A stretch of 64,000 bases of DNA from Mycolicibacterium sp. P1-5 (GTDB lineage: Bacteria > Actinomycetota > Actinomycetes > Mycobacteriales > Mycobacteriaceae), in NCBI RefSeq assembly GCF_008329565.1, contig NZ_NPKT01000007.1:1-64000 (forward strand), in the 5' to 3' direction. This document shows positions 17,634 through 25,800 of the stretch, in pieces (within the stretch, counting starts at the first letter, position 1; every line of letters begins with the position of its first letter). The position numbers and the translations under genes were made by a program. The notes beneath the pieces were generated by a model. It was not told the origin of the DNA. It made no database searches and worked only from the letters and a program-made list of their open reading frames with translations.

Positions 17634-18779
17634 ATGAACGATGTCGCCATCATCGGCGTCGGCCTGCACCCGTTCGGCCGGTTCGAAGGAAAGTCGGCGA
17701 TGGCAATGGCGGTTGACGCCATCTTCGCCGCCGTCGGGGACGCGGGCATCGAGTGGAAGGACGTCCAATTCGCCACCGGCGGCAGCTGGACCGTCGCCAA
17801 CCCCGACGCGATCGTCGGCATGGTGGGACTGACCGGCATCCCGTTCACCAACGTCTTCAATGCCTGCGCGACCGCGGCCAGCGCGGCGAAGGCATGCGCC
17901 GACGGCATCCGGCTGGGCGACTACGACATCGGTATCGCGATCGGTTTGGACAAGCACCCGCGGGGCGCGTTCACCGAAGATCCCGCCCTGGTCGGAATGC
18001 CGCGCTGGTACGCCGAGAACGGTCAGTACCTCACCACCCAGTTCTTCGGCATGAAGGCCAACCGGTACCTGCACGACCACGGGATATCCCAGGAGACGCT
18101 GGCGCGGGTGGCGAACAAGAATTTCCGCAACGGCGTGCTCAACCCGAACGCGTTCCGTCGCAAGGAAATATCGATCGATGAGATCATGGCCTCACCGGTG
18201 CTGAATTACCCCCTGCGGCAGTACATGTTCTGCGCACCAGACGAGGGCGCCGCAGCGGTGGTCATGTGCCGCGCCGACATCGCGCATCGCTACACCTCCA
18301 AGCCCGTCTACCTCAAGGCCATCGAGATTCGCACCCGCCGCTACGGCGCCTACGAGGTCAACACCACGTTCGGCCCGGTCGCCGAGGACGTCGCACCCAC
18401 CGTGCACGCCGCCCGCGCCGCGTTCGAAAAGGCCGGTGTGTCACCGCAAGACGTCGACGTCATCCAGCTGCAGGACACCGACGCCGGCGCTGAGATCATC
18501 CACATGGCCGAGTGCGGGTTCTGCCCGGACGGCGATCAGGAACGGTTGCTCGCCGACGGCGAGACCGAGATCAACGGATCGATGCCGATCAACACCGACG
18601 GTGGGCTGATTGCCAACGGCGAGCCGATCGGCGCCTCCGGGCTGCGGCAAGTCCACGAGATCGTCCGGCAGTTGCGCGGTGAGGCCGGCGAGCGCCAAGT
18701 GCCCGGCGAGCCGAAGGTGGGCTTCACCCAGCTCTACGGCGCTCCGGGTACCGCCGCGGCGACCGTTCTCACCCTGTAG
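17634..18779 (+). CDS. Thiolase-like / lipid-transfer (SCP-x type) protein
   Basis: A 381-residue thiolase-fold protein. The N-terminal Cys is kept at position 78 (NVFNACATAAS). The C-terminal GHPxGAxG loop is GEPIGASG (about 329-336), with Glu for the usual His. Proteins of this type include mycobacterial Ltp enzymes that cleave or carry sterol side-chain acyl-CoA; a retro-aldol role is known for some. It is followed after four bases by a CoA transferase, forming an operon that is divergent from the molybdoenzyme. Classical thiolysis is doubtful without the His. Confidence 0.85.
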   Translation: MNDVAIIGVGLHPFGRFEGKSAMAMAVDAIFAAVGDAGIEWKDVQFATGGSWTVANPDAIVGMVGLTGIPFTNVFNACATAASAAKACADGIRLGDYDIGIAIGLDKHPRGAFTEDPALVGMPRWYAENGQYLTTQFFGMKANRYLHDHGISQETLARVANKNFRNGVLNPNAFRRKEISIDEIMASPVLNYPLRQYMFCAPDEGAAAVVMCRADIAHRYTSKPVYLKAIEIRTRRYGAYEVNTTFGPVAEDVAPTVHAARAAFEKAGVSPQDVDVIQLQDTDAGAEIIHMAECGFCPDGDQERLLADGETEINGSMPINTDGGLIANGEPIGASGLRQVHEIVRQLRGEAGERQVPGEPKVGFTQLYGAPGTAAATVLTL

Positions 18780-18783
18780 ATCG

Positions 18784-19965
18784 ATGGGTGTCCTCGACGG
18801 CATACGAGTGCTGGACTACGGCCGATTCATCGCCGCGCCCTGGTGCAGCGCGATACTCGCGGATATGGGTGCCGACGTCCTGCGCGTCGAAAAACGAGAA
18901 GGCGGCGAAGACCGCTGGGTGCAGTCGGTCACCAGCGGCGGCGAGGGCGGCACCTTCCTACAGTGCAACCGCAACAAGCGATCCCTGACGCTCGACTCGA
19001 CAACGCCCGAAGGCGCCGACATCACCCGGCGATTGGTGGCCCGGTCCGACATCGTTATCGCCAACATGCCCGCCGCGGGCATGCGAGCCAACGGGCTCGA
19101 CTACGAGTCGTTGCGCGCCGTCAAGCCCGACATCATCCTGGCCAGCGCAACCGCGTACGGCGAAGGCGGTCCCTACAGCGACCGGATCGGATTCGACGGC
19201 GCCGGACAGGTGATGTCCGGTGCGGTCTACCGACAGGGTCTGCCGGAGCTACCGATCCGCACCGTTGTCCCCCAGGCCGACTTCGGCACCGCCCTCACCT
19301 TGACCATCGGCGTCATGATGGCCCTGTACCACCGCAGCCAGACCGGACAGGGTCAGCACGTCGAGAGCGCGTTGCTACCAACGGCTTTGATGCTGTCGAA
19401 CGCCTTCCTCATCGAACGTGAGCTGCTCGGCGTGGACAAACCCAGGGCGGCAAATCGCGGAACCTCGGTGGCGCCGTGCGACCTGTACGAGGTCTCCGAC
19501 GGCTGGGTCCTGCTTCAGATAGCCGGCCAGCCGATGTTCAAACGGTGGTGCCGGCTGATCGGCCGCGAGGACCTGGTCGACGATCCGCGATTCGCCGACG
19601 ACGACTCTCGCTGGCAGCACGGCGACTTTCTCAACGATCTGATGCAGCAGTGGTGTGTGGGCAAGTCCAAGGCCGAGGTGCTTGCCGCGCTCGAGGCTGC
19701 AAAACTACCTGCCGCCCCGTTGAATTCGCCGCAGGATGTCCTCGATGATCCGCACGTGGAAGCGATGGGCTACCTCAAACGGGTGCCGTTTCCCGGAGCG
19801 TCGAAACCGGTGCCGCTCATCGAAACCCCGTTTCGGCTGTCGGCGACACCCGGGTCGATCCGGCATCGCGCCCCGCTACTGGGCGAGCACACCGACGAAG
19901 TGCTGGCCGAAATCGGTTACCAGACCTCCGAAATCGCCGATCTGCGCCGCGACGGCATCATCTGA
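18784..19965 (+). CDS. CaiB/BaiF (family III) CoA transferase
   Basis: A 393-residue family III CoA transferase. Landmarks are LDGIRVLDYGRFIAAPWCS, LADMGADVLRVEKREGGED, CNRNKRSLTLD, ASATAYGEGGPYSDR, IGFDGAGQVMSG (probable catalytic Asp) and TGQGQHVESAL. It is the second copy of this family in the region; the first is at 14146, and the two differ clearly in sequence. The ATG follows four bases after the stop of the thiolase-like gene, so they are co-transcribed. Its acid acceptor is not known. Confidence 0.9.
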   Translation: MGVLDGIRVLDYGRFIAAPWCSAILADMGADVLRVEKREGGEDRWVQSVTSGGEGGTFLQCNRNKRSLTLDSTTPEGADITRRLVARSDIVIANMPAAGMRANGLDYESLRAVKPDIILASATAYGEGGPYSDRIGFDGAGQVMSGAVYRQGLPELPIRTVVPQADFGTALTLTIGVMMALYHRSQTGQGQHVESALLPTALMLSNAFLIERELLGVDKPRAANRGTSVAPCDLYEVSDGWVLLQIAGQPMFKRWCRLIGREDLVDDPRFADDDSRWQHGDFLNDLMQQWCVGKSKAEVLAALEAAKLPAAPLNSPQDVLDDPHVEAMGYLKRVPFPGASKPVPLIETPFRLSATPGSIRHRAPLLGEHTDEVLAEIGYQTSEIADLRRDGII

Positions 19966-20007
19966 TCTAGGAGAGCACGCGGGCGGGCACATTGCTCCAG
20001 CCCGGAC

Positions 20008-20640
20008 CTATTTCGTGTCGGTGACGACCACGATCTGACGGATAAAGGTGTTTTCCACGGCGGAGCGGAGGAGGAAGTCGGCGACGTTCGCCCGAGAGGT
20101 CGAGGGGAGGATCGGTAATGTCGTCACATCCTCGAGCGCGGTCGCGGTGTAGCGGCCGCCGGGCCTGTCGTTCAATGCCCCGGGGTATTGAACGGTCCAT
20201 TTCAGGCCGCTAGCTTTCAAGAGGACTTCGGCAGCTGCTTTATCCGCGTACTTTTTGCGAAGCGCAGTGCGGAATATCAGGCCGGCGAGGAGCGACGCCT
20301 TGGCGAGGGAGTCCCCGACTCCGAATGCGGACACGATCACAAACCGATCAACACCCGATGTCTTCGCGGACGCGATGACAGCGCGGACTGTGTCGGTGAT
20401 CAGCGCCGGGGTTTCGCGAACGCTTTTGACGCCGAGCGCGCTGATGATCGCATCGTGCCCCCGGGCTGCCACGGCGATCACAGCGGCGTCGGTGACATCG
20501 CCGTTGACGATGTCAGCGCGCGGGTCAGCGGTGGCGTCGGGCCGCCGAACGAGGACGGTGACTTCGTGGCCTTGGTCGAGTGCCTCTTTGACAAGGTGGA
20601 CACCGGTGCGGCCGCTTGCTCCCAGCACAAGAAATTTCAC
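20008..20640 (-). CDS. NAD(P)-binding NmrA/SDR-like protein
   Basis: A 210-residue single Rossmann domain. The dinucleotide loop is VLGASGRTGVHLV near the start, followed by VTVLVRRPDA, then DAIISALGV and DRFVIVSAFGVGDS. The catalytic Tyr-x3-Lys of classical SDRs is not evident, so it resembles NmrA-like or atypical reductases, often quinone- or stress-linked. GTG 20640 directly precedes the Rossmann strand and is chosen as start. A MarR-type gene is divergent 302 bases away, a common pairing in which the MarR protein represses the reductase. Confidence 0.83.
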   Translation of the reverse strand: MKFLVLGASGRTGVHLVKEALDQGHEVTVLVRRPDATADPRADIVNGDVTDAAVIAVAARGHDAIISALGVKSVRETPALITDTVRAVIASAKTSGVDRFVIVSAFGVGDSLAKASLLAGLIFRTALRKKYADKAAAEVLLKASGLKWTVQYPGALNDRPGGRYTATALEDVTTLPILPSTSRANVADFLLRSAVENTFIRQIVVVTDTK

Positions 20641-20942
20641 GATATGTCGCTTTCTGTAGGACGAATGAAGCGGAGGAACGGGGCGTGATGGTTGGGGCCG
20701 CTCATCGCGGCAACCACCCCTCCATCGCCCTCTGGATCGCAGGACCCTTGAACCAAGGTAGTCAGTATTCTTTACTATTGTCAAGACCCGTACGTGTATG
20801 CGTGGATCATTCAGCTCATTTTAGTAAGTTTTATTTGACATAATCGCTGTCGACAAAAGTGCTCGGCAGTGATCGGGCGAGGTCGCAATGACATAAGGTG
20901 GGAACTCCGTGGGATCAGGTTGGCGATGGAGCCGAAGGCGGC
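20641..20942. other. 302-bp intergenic region between NmrA-like and MarR genes
   Basis: No gene is visible. The part from about 20760 to 20850 is noticeably richer in A and T than the rest of the window. A minus-strand promoter candidate lies within it. TTTGACATAAT near 20833 could belong to a plus-strand MarR promoter, but no convincing -35/-10 pair was found there. Confidence 0.5.
20755..20784 (-). promoter_or_regulatory. Predicted promoter of the NmrA-like gene
   Basis: Read on the minus strand, TTGACA (20784-20779) is followed by an 18-base spacer and TACCTT (20760-20755). The spacer contains AGTA-TTCTT-TACT (20764-20776), a small inverted repeat where a MarR dimer could block polymerase. 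The -35 is a perfect consensus; the -10 is weak. Confidence 0.38.
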
Positions 20943-21386
20943 ATGGACGACGAGCAGCGAATTGATCTAGGGGTGTCGTTGTTCATCCCGTACCGGTACA
21001 CCGAAGACCGTATTTTCCGGGCGCTCCAAAATGCCGGATTCGACGACTGGACCCTTGCTCAGTGCCGCGTGTTTCAACGCATCGCCCCGCACGGTTCGCG
21101 CCTCACAGATCTCGCTGCACAGGCTCAAATGAGCAAGCAGAGCGCGGGCGTGCTGGTCGACCAACTCGAACGTTTGGGCTACGTCCGCCGGGTCTCCGAC
21201 CCAGCGGATGGCCGTGCCCGACTGATCGTGATCGAGCAACGTGGCCGACGGGCGATCGAAGTAGCCACCGCAACACTCGACGAGATCCATTCCGAATGGA
21301 AGGTCTACTTGGGGACCCGCAACTTCACACTGCTGCAACAGATCCTGGATCAACTGCGCGAGATCACGGATCCCTACGCGCGGTGA
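20943..21386 (+). CDS. MarR-family transcriptional regulator
   Basis: A 147-residue winged-helix regulator. FDDWTLAQCRVFQRIAPHGS, LTDLAAQAQMSKQSAGVLVD and the wing YVRRVSDPADGRARLIVIE follow the MarR pattern, with dimerising helices at both ends. ATG 20943 is preferred to an upstream in-frame ATG because a GGAG/GAAGGCGG stretch precedes it and the protein then has the usual length. It is divergent from the NmrA-like reductase and probably senses a phenolic or electrophilic compound, by analogy with the family. Confidence 0.87.
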   Translation: MDDEQRIDLGVSLFIPYRYTEDRIFRALQNAGFDDWTLAQCRVFQRIAPHGSRLTDLAAQAQMSKQSAGVLVDQLERLGYVRRVSDPADGRARLIVIEQRGRRAIEVATATLDEIHSEWKVYLGTRNFTLLQQILDQLREITDPYAR

Positions 21387-21458
21387 AGCCGTCCCGAAGC
21401 GCGCCGATTCCCGTTAGGGCATCGTCCCCTGAAGAGCCCCGGCATTGGCCGAGGCGGT

Positions 21459-22685
21459 TCAGCCGCCCTTCCTCGCGCATTCGGCGGTAGGTGTCGTACG
21501 GGCCGGCGGTGAATAGTTCGGCTTACCCAATCCGAGGACGTGCTGGGCGATCATGTTGCGGAACACCTCCAGCGTTCCGCCGTAGATCCCGAACAACGGC
21601 GCGAACCGAAAGGCGTACTCGGACGCACCGTTGTCGGCTGCTCCGTCGGTGTCGATAGGTAACACCGAGGCCGCGCCCGCGAGGTCCATCAAGTCCGGTG
21701 CGATATCGCGCATGGTCTGAGCCTGGGCCACTCGGCCGAAAATGCTTGGTGTGGACAGGCATGCCTCCAGACGCGCGGCACTGCGGCCGAGGCGGTACGC
21801 GACCGCGCCATCGTCGACCATCCGTCTACCGGCCGCGTCGGCCTGTCCGACATGGGCGGCGACCGCATCGACCGCGGCGGCCAGCACGCCGGCCTGATGG
21901 GCCATGATCGAGACGTCGCAGAGGCCGTCGGCTGCTGTTGGCGCCGCGCCGTGTTCGGCGTCCAGCGGTCCGCGCAGTACCGTCCAGCCCCCGTTGGCTT
22001 CGCCGAGTAGGTACTTCTCGTCGACGCAGACGTCGGTGTAATACACGATGTTCGTGCGGTCGCCGTCGACGGTGCGGATGCCCTGAATCTCGATGCCCGG
22101 GGTGTCCAACGGCACCAGAAACATGCTGAGGCTCTTGTGCTTTGGCGCCTCAGGATCGCTGTTGGTCAGCAGAAAGACGTACTGGCAATTGTGGGCGCCG
22201 GTGGTGAACATCTTCGAACCATTGATGATCCAGCTGGACCCATCCGCTTCCCGGACGGCGCGGGTCTTGCAGGTGGCCACATCCGAGCCGCCCTCAGGCT
22301 CGGTGTAGCCCAGACACATTCGCGCCGTACCGTCGAACACTCGCGGCATCACGTCGCCGACCAGTTCGGGGGTGCCGAACGCGGCGACCGCCCGGGCCAC
22401 CATGACAGTGGTTCCCCAGGTCACCCACGGCACATGTGCCCGGCGGCGTTCCAGATCCCAGATCCGGCGGCGGATGCGGCTGAAGCCGTCGTCGGTGCCG
22501 GTCTTGAACTCTTTCTCCAGGAAACCGCGAGCGCCGAGGGCAAGGTGTACGCCCTCGTCGAAGTTGTCGCCCGTCTGGCGGTCCCGCAGGATGACCTCGT
22601 CGGTCACCAGCTCGGCGAGAAATGCCCGCAGGTCCCGTTGAAAAGCCGCATCATCGGCGCACAGGTCGACTTTGGTGAAATCCAT
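21459..22685 (-). CDS. Acyl-CoA dehydrogenase (FadE), tandem copy A
   Basis: A 408-residue flavoprotein. The FAD/substrate strand CLGYTEPEGGSDVATCKT, the WIINGSKMFTTGAHNCQY segment and the C-terminal GIYGGTLEVFRNMIAQHVLG region identify the family. The YEGT motif carrying the MCAD-type catalytic Glu reads YGGT here. It is closely similar along its whole length to the next upstream gene at 22726, so the two are tandem duplicates. It is the last gene of the minus-strand operon that starts with the crotonase at 29475. It probably desaturates the pathway's acyl-CoA. Confidence 0.92.
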   Translation of the reverse strand: MDFTKVDLCADDAAFQRDLRAFLAELVTDEVILRDRQTGDNFDEGVHLALGARGFLEKEFKTGTDDGFSRIRRRIWDLERRRAHVPWVTWGTTVMVARAVAAFGTPELVGDVMPRVFDGTARMCLGYTEPEGGSDVATCKTRAVREADGSSWIINGSKMFTTGAHNCQYVFLLTNSDPEAPKHKSLSMFLVPLDTPGIEIQGIRTVDGDRTNIVYYTDVCVDEKYLLGEANGGWTVLRGPLDAEHGAAPTAADGLCDVSIMAHQAGVLAAAVDAVAAHVGQADAAGRRMVDDGAVAYRLGRSAARLEACLSTPSIFGRVAQAQTMRDIAPDLMDLAGAASVLPIDTDGAADNGASEYAFRFAPLFGIYGGTLEVFRNMIAQHVLGLGKPNYSPPARTTPTAECARKGG

Positions 22686-22691
22686 GACAGC

Positions 22692-22710
22692 TCCTGTATC
22701 GCTATCGGTA
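22692..22710. promoter_or_regulatory. Weak operator-like site (variant class)
   Basis: TCCTGTATCGCTATCGGTA shares 15 of 19 positions with the site at 29522. It lies between the two tandem dehydrogenases, ending seven bases before the ATG at 22685. It might be an internal control site or chance; the match to the perfect palindrome at 8822 is poor. Confidence 0.25.
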
Positions 22711-22725
22711 TGGGCGGTGCTTCGG

Positions 22726-23919
22726 TCATGAAACCTTCGTCACCTGAGGTGCGTACGCCGGCTTGCCCAGCCCCAATACGTGCTGGCCGATCATGTTGCG
22801 GAACACCTCCAGCGTTCCGCCGTAGATTCCCGACAGCGGCGCGAACCGGTACACATATTCCGACGCCCCGTCGTCGGCCGCACCCTCGGCGTCCACGGGA
22901 AGTGTTGACGCCGCGCCTAATACGTCCATCAATTCCGGTGAGATATCCCGCATGGTCTGCGCGATGGCCACCCGACCGTAGAGGCTGTGCGAGCTCAGCG
23001 CGACTTCCATTCGGGCGGCGCTGCGTCCCAGCCGGTAGGCCACCGCGCCGTCGTCTACCGCACGCCGGCCGTTCGGGTCGGTCCGGCCGACAGTGGCGGC
23101 CACCTTGTCGACGGCGGTGGCCATGAAGTTGGCCTGATGCATCATGATCGACACGTCGGCCAAGCCGTCGGCGGCGGCTGCGACCGCACCGTGCTCGACG
23201 TTGAGCGGTTCCCGCAGCACCGTCCAGCCACCGTTGACCTCACCGAGGCGGTACTTGTCGTCGACGCGGACATCGCTGTAGTAGACGATGTTGGTCCGGT
23301 CACCGTCGACGGTGCGCAGGCCCTGGATGTCGATGCCTGGGGAGTCCAGCGGGACCAGAAACATGGTGAGACTCTTGTGCTTCGGGGCGTCCGGATCGGT
23401 GTTGGTGATCAGGAAGACGTACCGGCAGTTGTGCGCACCGGTGGTGAACATTTTGGAACCATTAATGATCCAGCCCCCACCGTCACGCACGGCGCGGGTC
23501 TTGCAGGTGGCCACATCCGAGCCGCCTTCGGGCTCGGTGTAGCCCAGACACAGCCGGACACGGCCGCTGAACACCTTCGGCAGCACTTCGGCTTTGAGCT
23601 CCTCGGATCCGAACGTGTCCACCGAGCGCGCCACCATCGAGGTGGTGCCCCACGTGACCCACGGGACATGAAACCGCCGCTTCTCCAGCTCCCAGATCCG
23701 CCGGCGAACCCGGGTGAAGCCGCCGTCGGATTCCGGCTTCCACTCGGCTTCCAGGTATCCGGCCGCTCCCAGCGCCAGATGCACGCCCTCATGAAAATTG
23801 TCGCCGGTCTCCCGGTCGTGCCGGATCACGTCCTCGGTGATGTGAGTCTTGAGGAAGTCGCGAACTTCGTCGAGGAAACCCTGATCTTCGCCGGACAGCT
23901 CCACGTGTGAGAAATCCAT
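22726..23919 (-). CDS. Acyl-CoA dehydrogenase (FadE), tandem copy B
   Basis: A 397-residue acyl-CoA dehydrogenase nearly parallel to the gene at 21459. Shared blocks include HVPWVTWGTT, GGSDVATCKTRAVR, NGSKMFTTGAHNC, TVDGDRTNIVYY and YGGTLEVFRNMI. As in copy A, the MCAD-type Glu position is Gly. The short dehydrogenase at 23926 lies six bases upstream. Mycobacterial FadE genes in such pairs often form alpha2beta2 heterotetramers in which only one subunit carries the base; that model would suit this set. Confidence 0.92.
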   Translation of the reverse strand: MDFSHVELSGEDQGFLDEVRDFLKTHITEDVIRHDRETGDNFHEGVHLALGAAGYLEAEWKPESDGGFTRVRRRIWELEKRRFHVPWVTWGTTSMVARSVDTFGSEELKAEVLPKVFSGRVRLCLGYTEPEGGSDVATCKTRAVRDGGGWIINGSKMFTTGAHNCRYVFLITNTDPDAPKHKSLTMFLVPLDSPGIDIQGLRTVDGDRTNIVYYSDVRVDDKYRLGEVNGGWTVLREPLNVEHGAVAAAADGLADVSIMMHQANFMATAVDKVAATVGRTDPNGRRAVDDGAVAYRLGRSAARMEVALSSHSLYGRVAIAQTMRDISPELMDVLGAASTLPVDAEGAADDGASEYVYRFAPLSGIYGGTLEVFRNMIGQHVLGLGKPAYAPQVTKVS

Positions 23920-23925
23920 GACTGC

Positions 23926-24972
23926 CTAGGGGGTTTCGCGGTCTGCGAGGATGTGCGCGATCTGCTTGGCGCTGGCACCGGGATCGCCGCCGGCCAGCGG
24001 CCAACCCCTGGCCCGCACCAGGTAGGCGGTCGCGGCGGCCTCCGACGACACCCCCAAGCCACCCTGGATGTGCACTGCCATCGTGGCCGCCTTGGACGCC
24101 TCTTCGGCCATGAACACGAACGCCGACGGCGCCAGTTCGGGCCTCGCGTCGGGCTCGTTGTCGAGGAACCACGCCGCTCGCCGGGCCAGGTTACGTCCAC
24201 CTTCGACGGTGATCACCATGTTGGCCAACGGATGCGAGATTGCCTGCAGCGTGGCGATCGGCACGCCCAGGGTGTAGCGCGACTTGGCGAACTCAGCGGC
24301 GATGGTCATGGTCTCCTCGACCAGACCGACGAGGGCCGACGCAGTGAGTAGCCGCCATTCATCGAGCGCCCGAGCATATTTGGCGAGTGCATCGGGCCCG
24401 CTACCCAGCACCGTGCGACTGTCCGCGGCCGCGGGATCGACCCAGGCCATCGGAAGCCGGCCGATGTTGTCGACCTTGGCCGGACGCGTCCCGAATGATA
24501 GGAGAACGACGTCTTCACCTTTGTCACCGTCACGCACGATGATGTGGTCGGCAATCGAACCGGTCGGGATCAGCCGCGCCCCGGAGACGGTGTCCAGGGC
24601 CGCGTCCAGACCGGCGATCCGGTTGCCGCTCATCACTTCGTCGGTGAGCGCGCCCAGTGCGGCCAGCAACCGGGCGGCACATACGTGGTCGATCCACGGC
24701 ACCGGCGCAAGCGACCGCCCCAACTCCTCTGCCACCAGCGTCAGGTCCACCAGGGTCGCGCCGTCACCGCCCACCGACTCGGGAACCGCCATCGTGGTCG
24801 CACCCATGGCGCACAGCCGTTCCCACAAGCTCTTGTCGAAACCGGTGGCCTCGGCGGCCCGCACGGTCTCAATGGTGCTGTGGGTTTTGAAGAACTGCCG
24901 GTAGGCGGTCTGCAGATCGGTGTGATCCTCCGAGAGGCTGTAGTCCAGCCTGCGCAGTTCGTAACGGTCCAT
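23926..24972 (-). CDS. Short acyl-CoA dehydrogenase-family subunit (FadE)
   Basis: A 348-residue, shorter and more diverged ACAD. It has the N-terminal helical domain (DLQTAYRQFFKTH, LWERLCAMGATTMAVPESVG), a reduced beta domain, and C-terminal helices FAKSRYTLGVPIATLQAISH and HIQGGLGVSSEAAATAYLVR. The C-terminal Glu motif is absent. Such short FadE proteins usually pair with a neighbouring longer FadE in a heteromeric enzyme, here copy A or B downstream. The ATG follows directly on the stop of the amidohydrolase gene (TGAATG). Confidence 0.87.
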   Translation of the reverse strand: MDRYELRRLDYSLSEDHTDLQTAYRQFFKTHSTIETVRAAEATGFDKSLWERLCAMGATTMAVPESVGGDGATLVDLTLVAEELGRSLAPVPWIDHVCAARLLAALGALTDEVMSGNRIAGLDAALDTVSGARLIPTGSIADHIIVRDGDKGEDVVLLSFGTRPAKVDNIGRLPMAWVDPAAADSRTVLGSGPDALAKYARALDEWRLLTASALVGLVEETMTIAAEFAKSRYTLGVPIATLQAISHPLANMVITVEGGRNLARRAAWFLDNEPDARPELAPSAFVFMAEEASKAATMAVHIQGGLGVSSEAAATAYLVRARGWPLAGGDPGASAKQIAHILADRETP

Positions 24973-25800
24973 TCAGCGCTCCCTGAAGAAGAAATCGTTG
25001 GCGTTGTTGTACAGATAGTTGTCGAGGACTTCGGGTGGCAGGTCCAGTGCCTCGGCTTCGGGTACGACGCGGTGCATTTTGAGCACCGGCCAGTCGGAAC
25101 CGAACATCACCTTGCCCGGTCCGCGGGTCCGCATATAGTGAAGCAGGCTGTCCGGCAGACGCTTCGGTGACCACGCCGAGGTCATCAGGTGCAAGTTCTC
25201 GTACTTGATCATCAACCGGATCGCAACATCCCACCAGGGGTCGGCGCCGTGGATCATGCACAACCGCAGTTCGGGGAACCGCACGCACACCCGGTCGAGG
25301 TGGATCGGGTTCTGGACTTCGCCCGGGATCGGCGGACCCGGCAGTCCGGTGTTCAGGCACAGCGGCAGGTCCAGCTCCGCACACTTGGTGTAGAGCGGGT
25401 AATAGACGGCGTCGCTGGGTGGGTAATGCGCATCGCCCCAAAAGCTAGGCCCCACAGCGGTATAGACGACCGGCAGGTCGGCGACGATCGCGGTCAGCTC
25501 GCGCAGGGTGGGCATCGGTTTGAGCAGGTTCAGGCCGCCCATCGCCAGCGCGAACCGGTCTGGCCGGGCTTGTGCGAACTTGCGCGCCGTGACATGCGGC
25601 TTGGCGATGTTGTCCATCAGGACGGCCTTCTGCACGCCCTGGGCGTCCATCTCGTCGAGCAACTCGGCGAGGTCCACTGGGGCGAACATCGACTTCGGTC
25701 CCTTGAAGTAGTCGTCACGGACCTTGAGCATCCAGGTCGGTTGCTGCTCGGCCTCACCGAAGTGGACGTTGACCAGACCGTCTATCACCTTGCGCGTCAT
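24973..25800 (-). CDS. Amidohydrolase-family (ACMSD-like) protein
   Basis: A 275-residue TIM-barrel amidohydrolase_2 protein. Recognisable segments are DGLVNVHFG (in place of the usual D-x-H-x-H), IHLDRVCVRFPELRLCMIHG with the barrel His, and VMFGSDWPVLKMHR with the conserved Asp. Relatives decarboxylate or hydrolyse ring-cleavage products. The first-strand HxH metal pair is not conserved, so metal use is uncertain. ATG 25800 overlaps the stop of the AMP ligase as ATGA. A second, longer amidohydrolase is two genes upstream. Confidence 0.83.
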   Translation of the reverse strand: MTRKVIDGLVNVHFGEAEQQPTWMLKVRDDYFKGPKSMFAPVDLAELLDEMDAQGVQKAVLMDNIAKPHVTARKFAQARPDRFALAMGGLNLLKPMPTLRELTAIVADLPVVYTAVGPSFWGDAHYPPSDAVYYPLYTKCAELDLPLCLNTGLPGPPIPGEVQNPIHLDRVCVRFPELRLCMIHGADPWWDVAIRLMIKYENLHLMTSAWSPKRLPDSLLHYMRTRGPGKVMFGSDWPVLKMHRVVPEAEALDLPPEVLDNYLYNNANDFFFRER

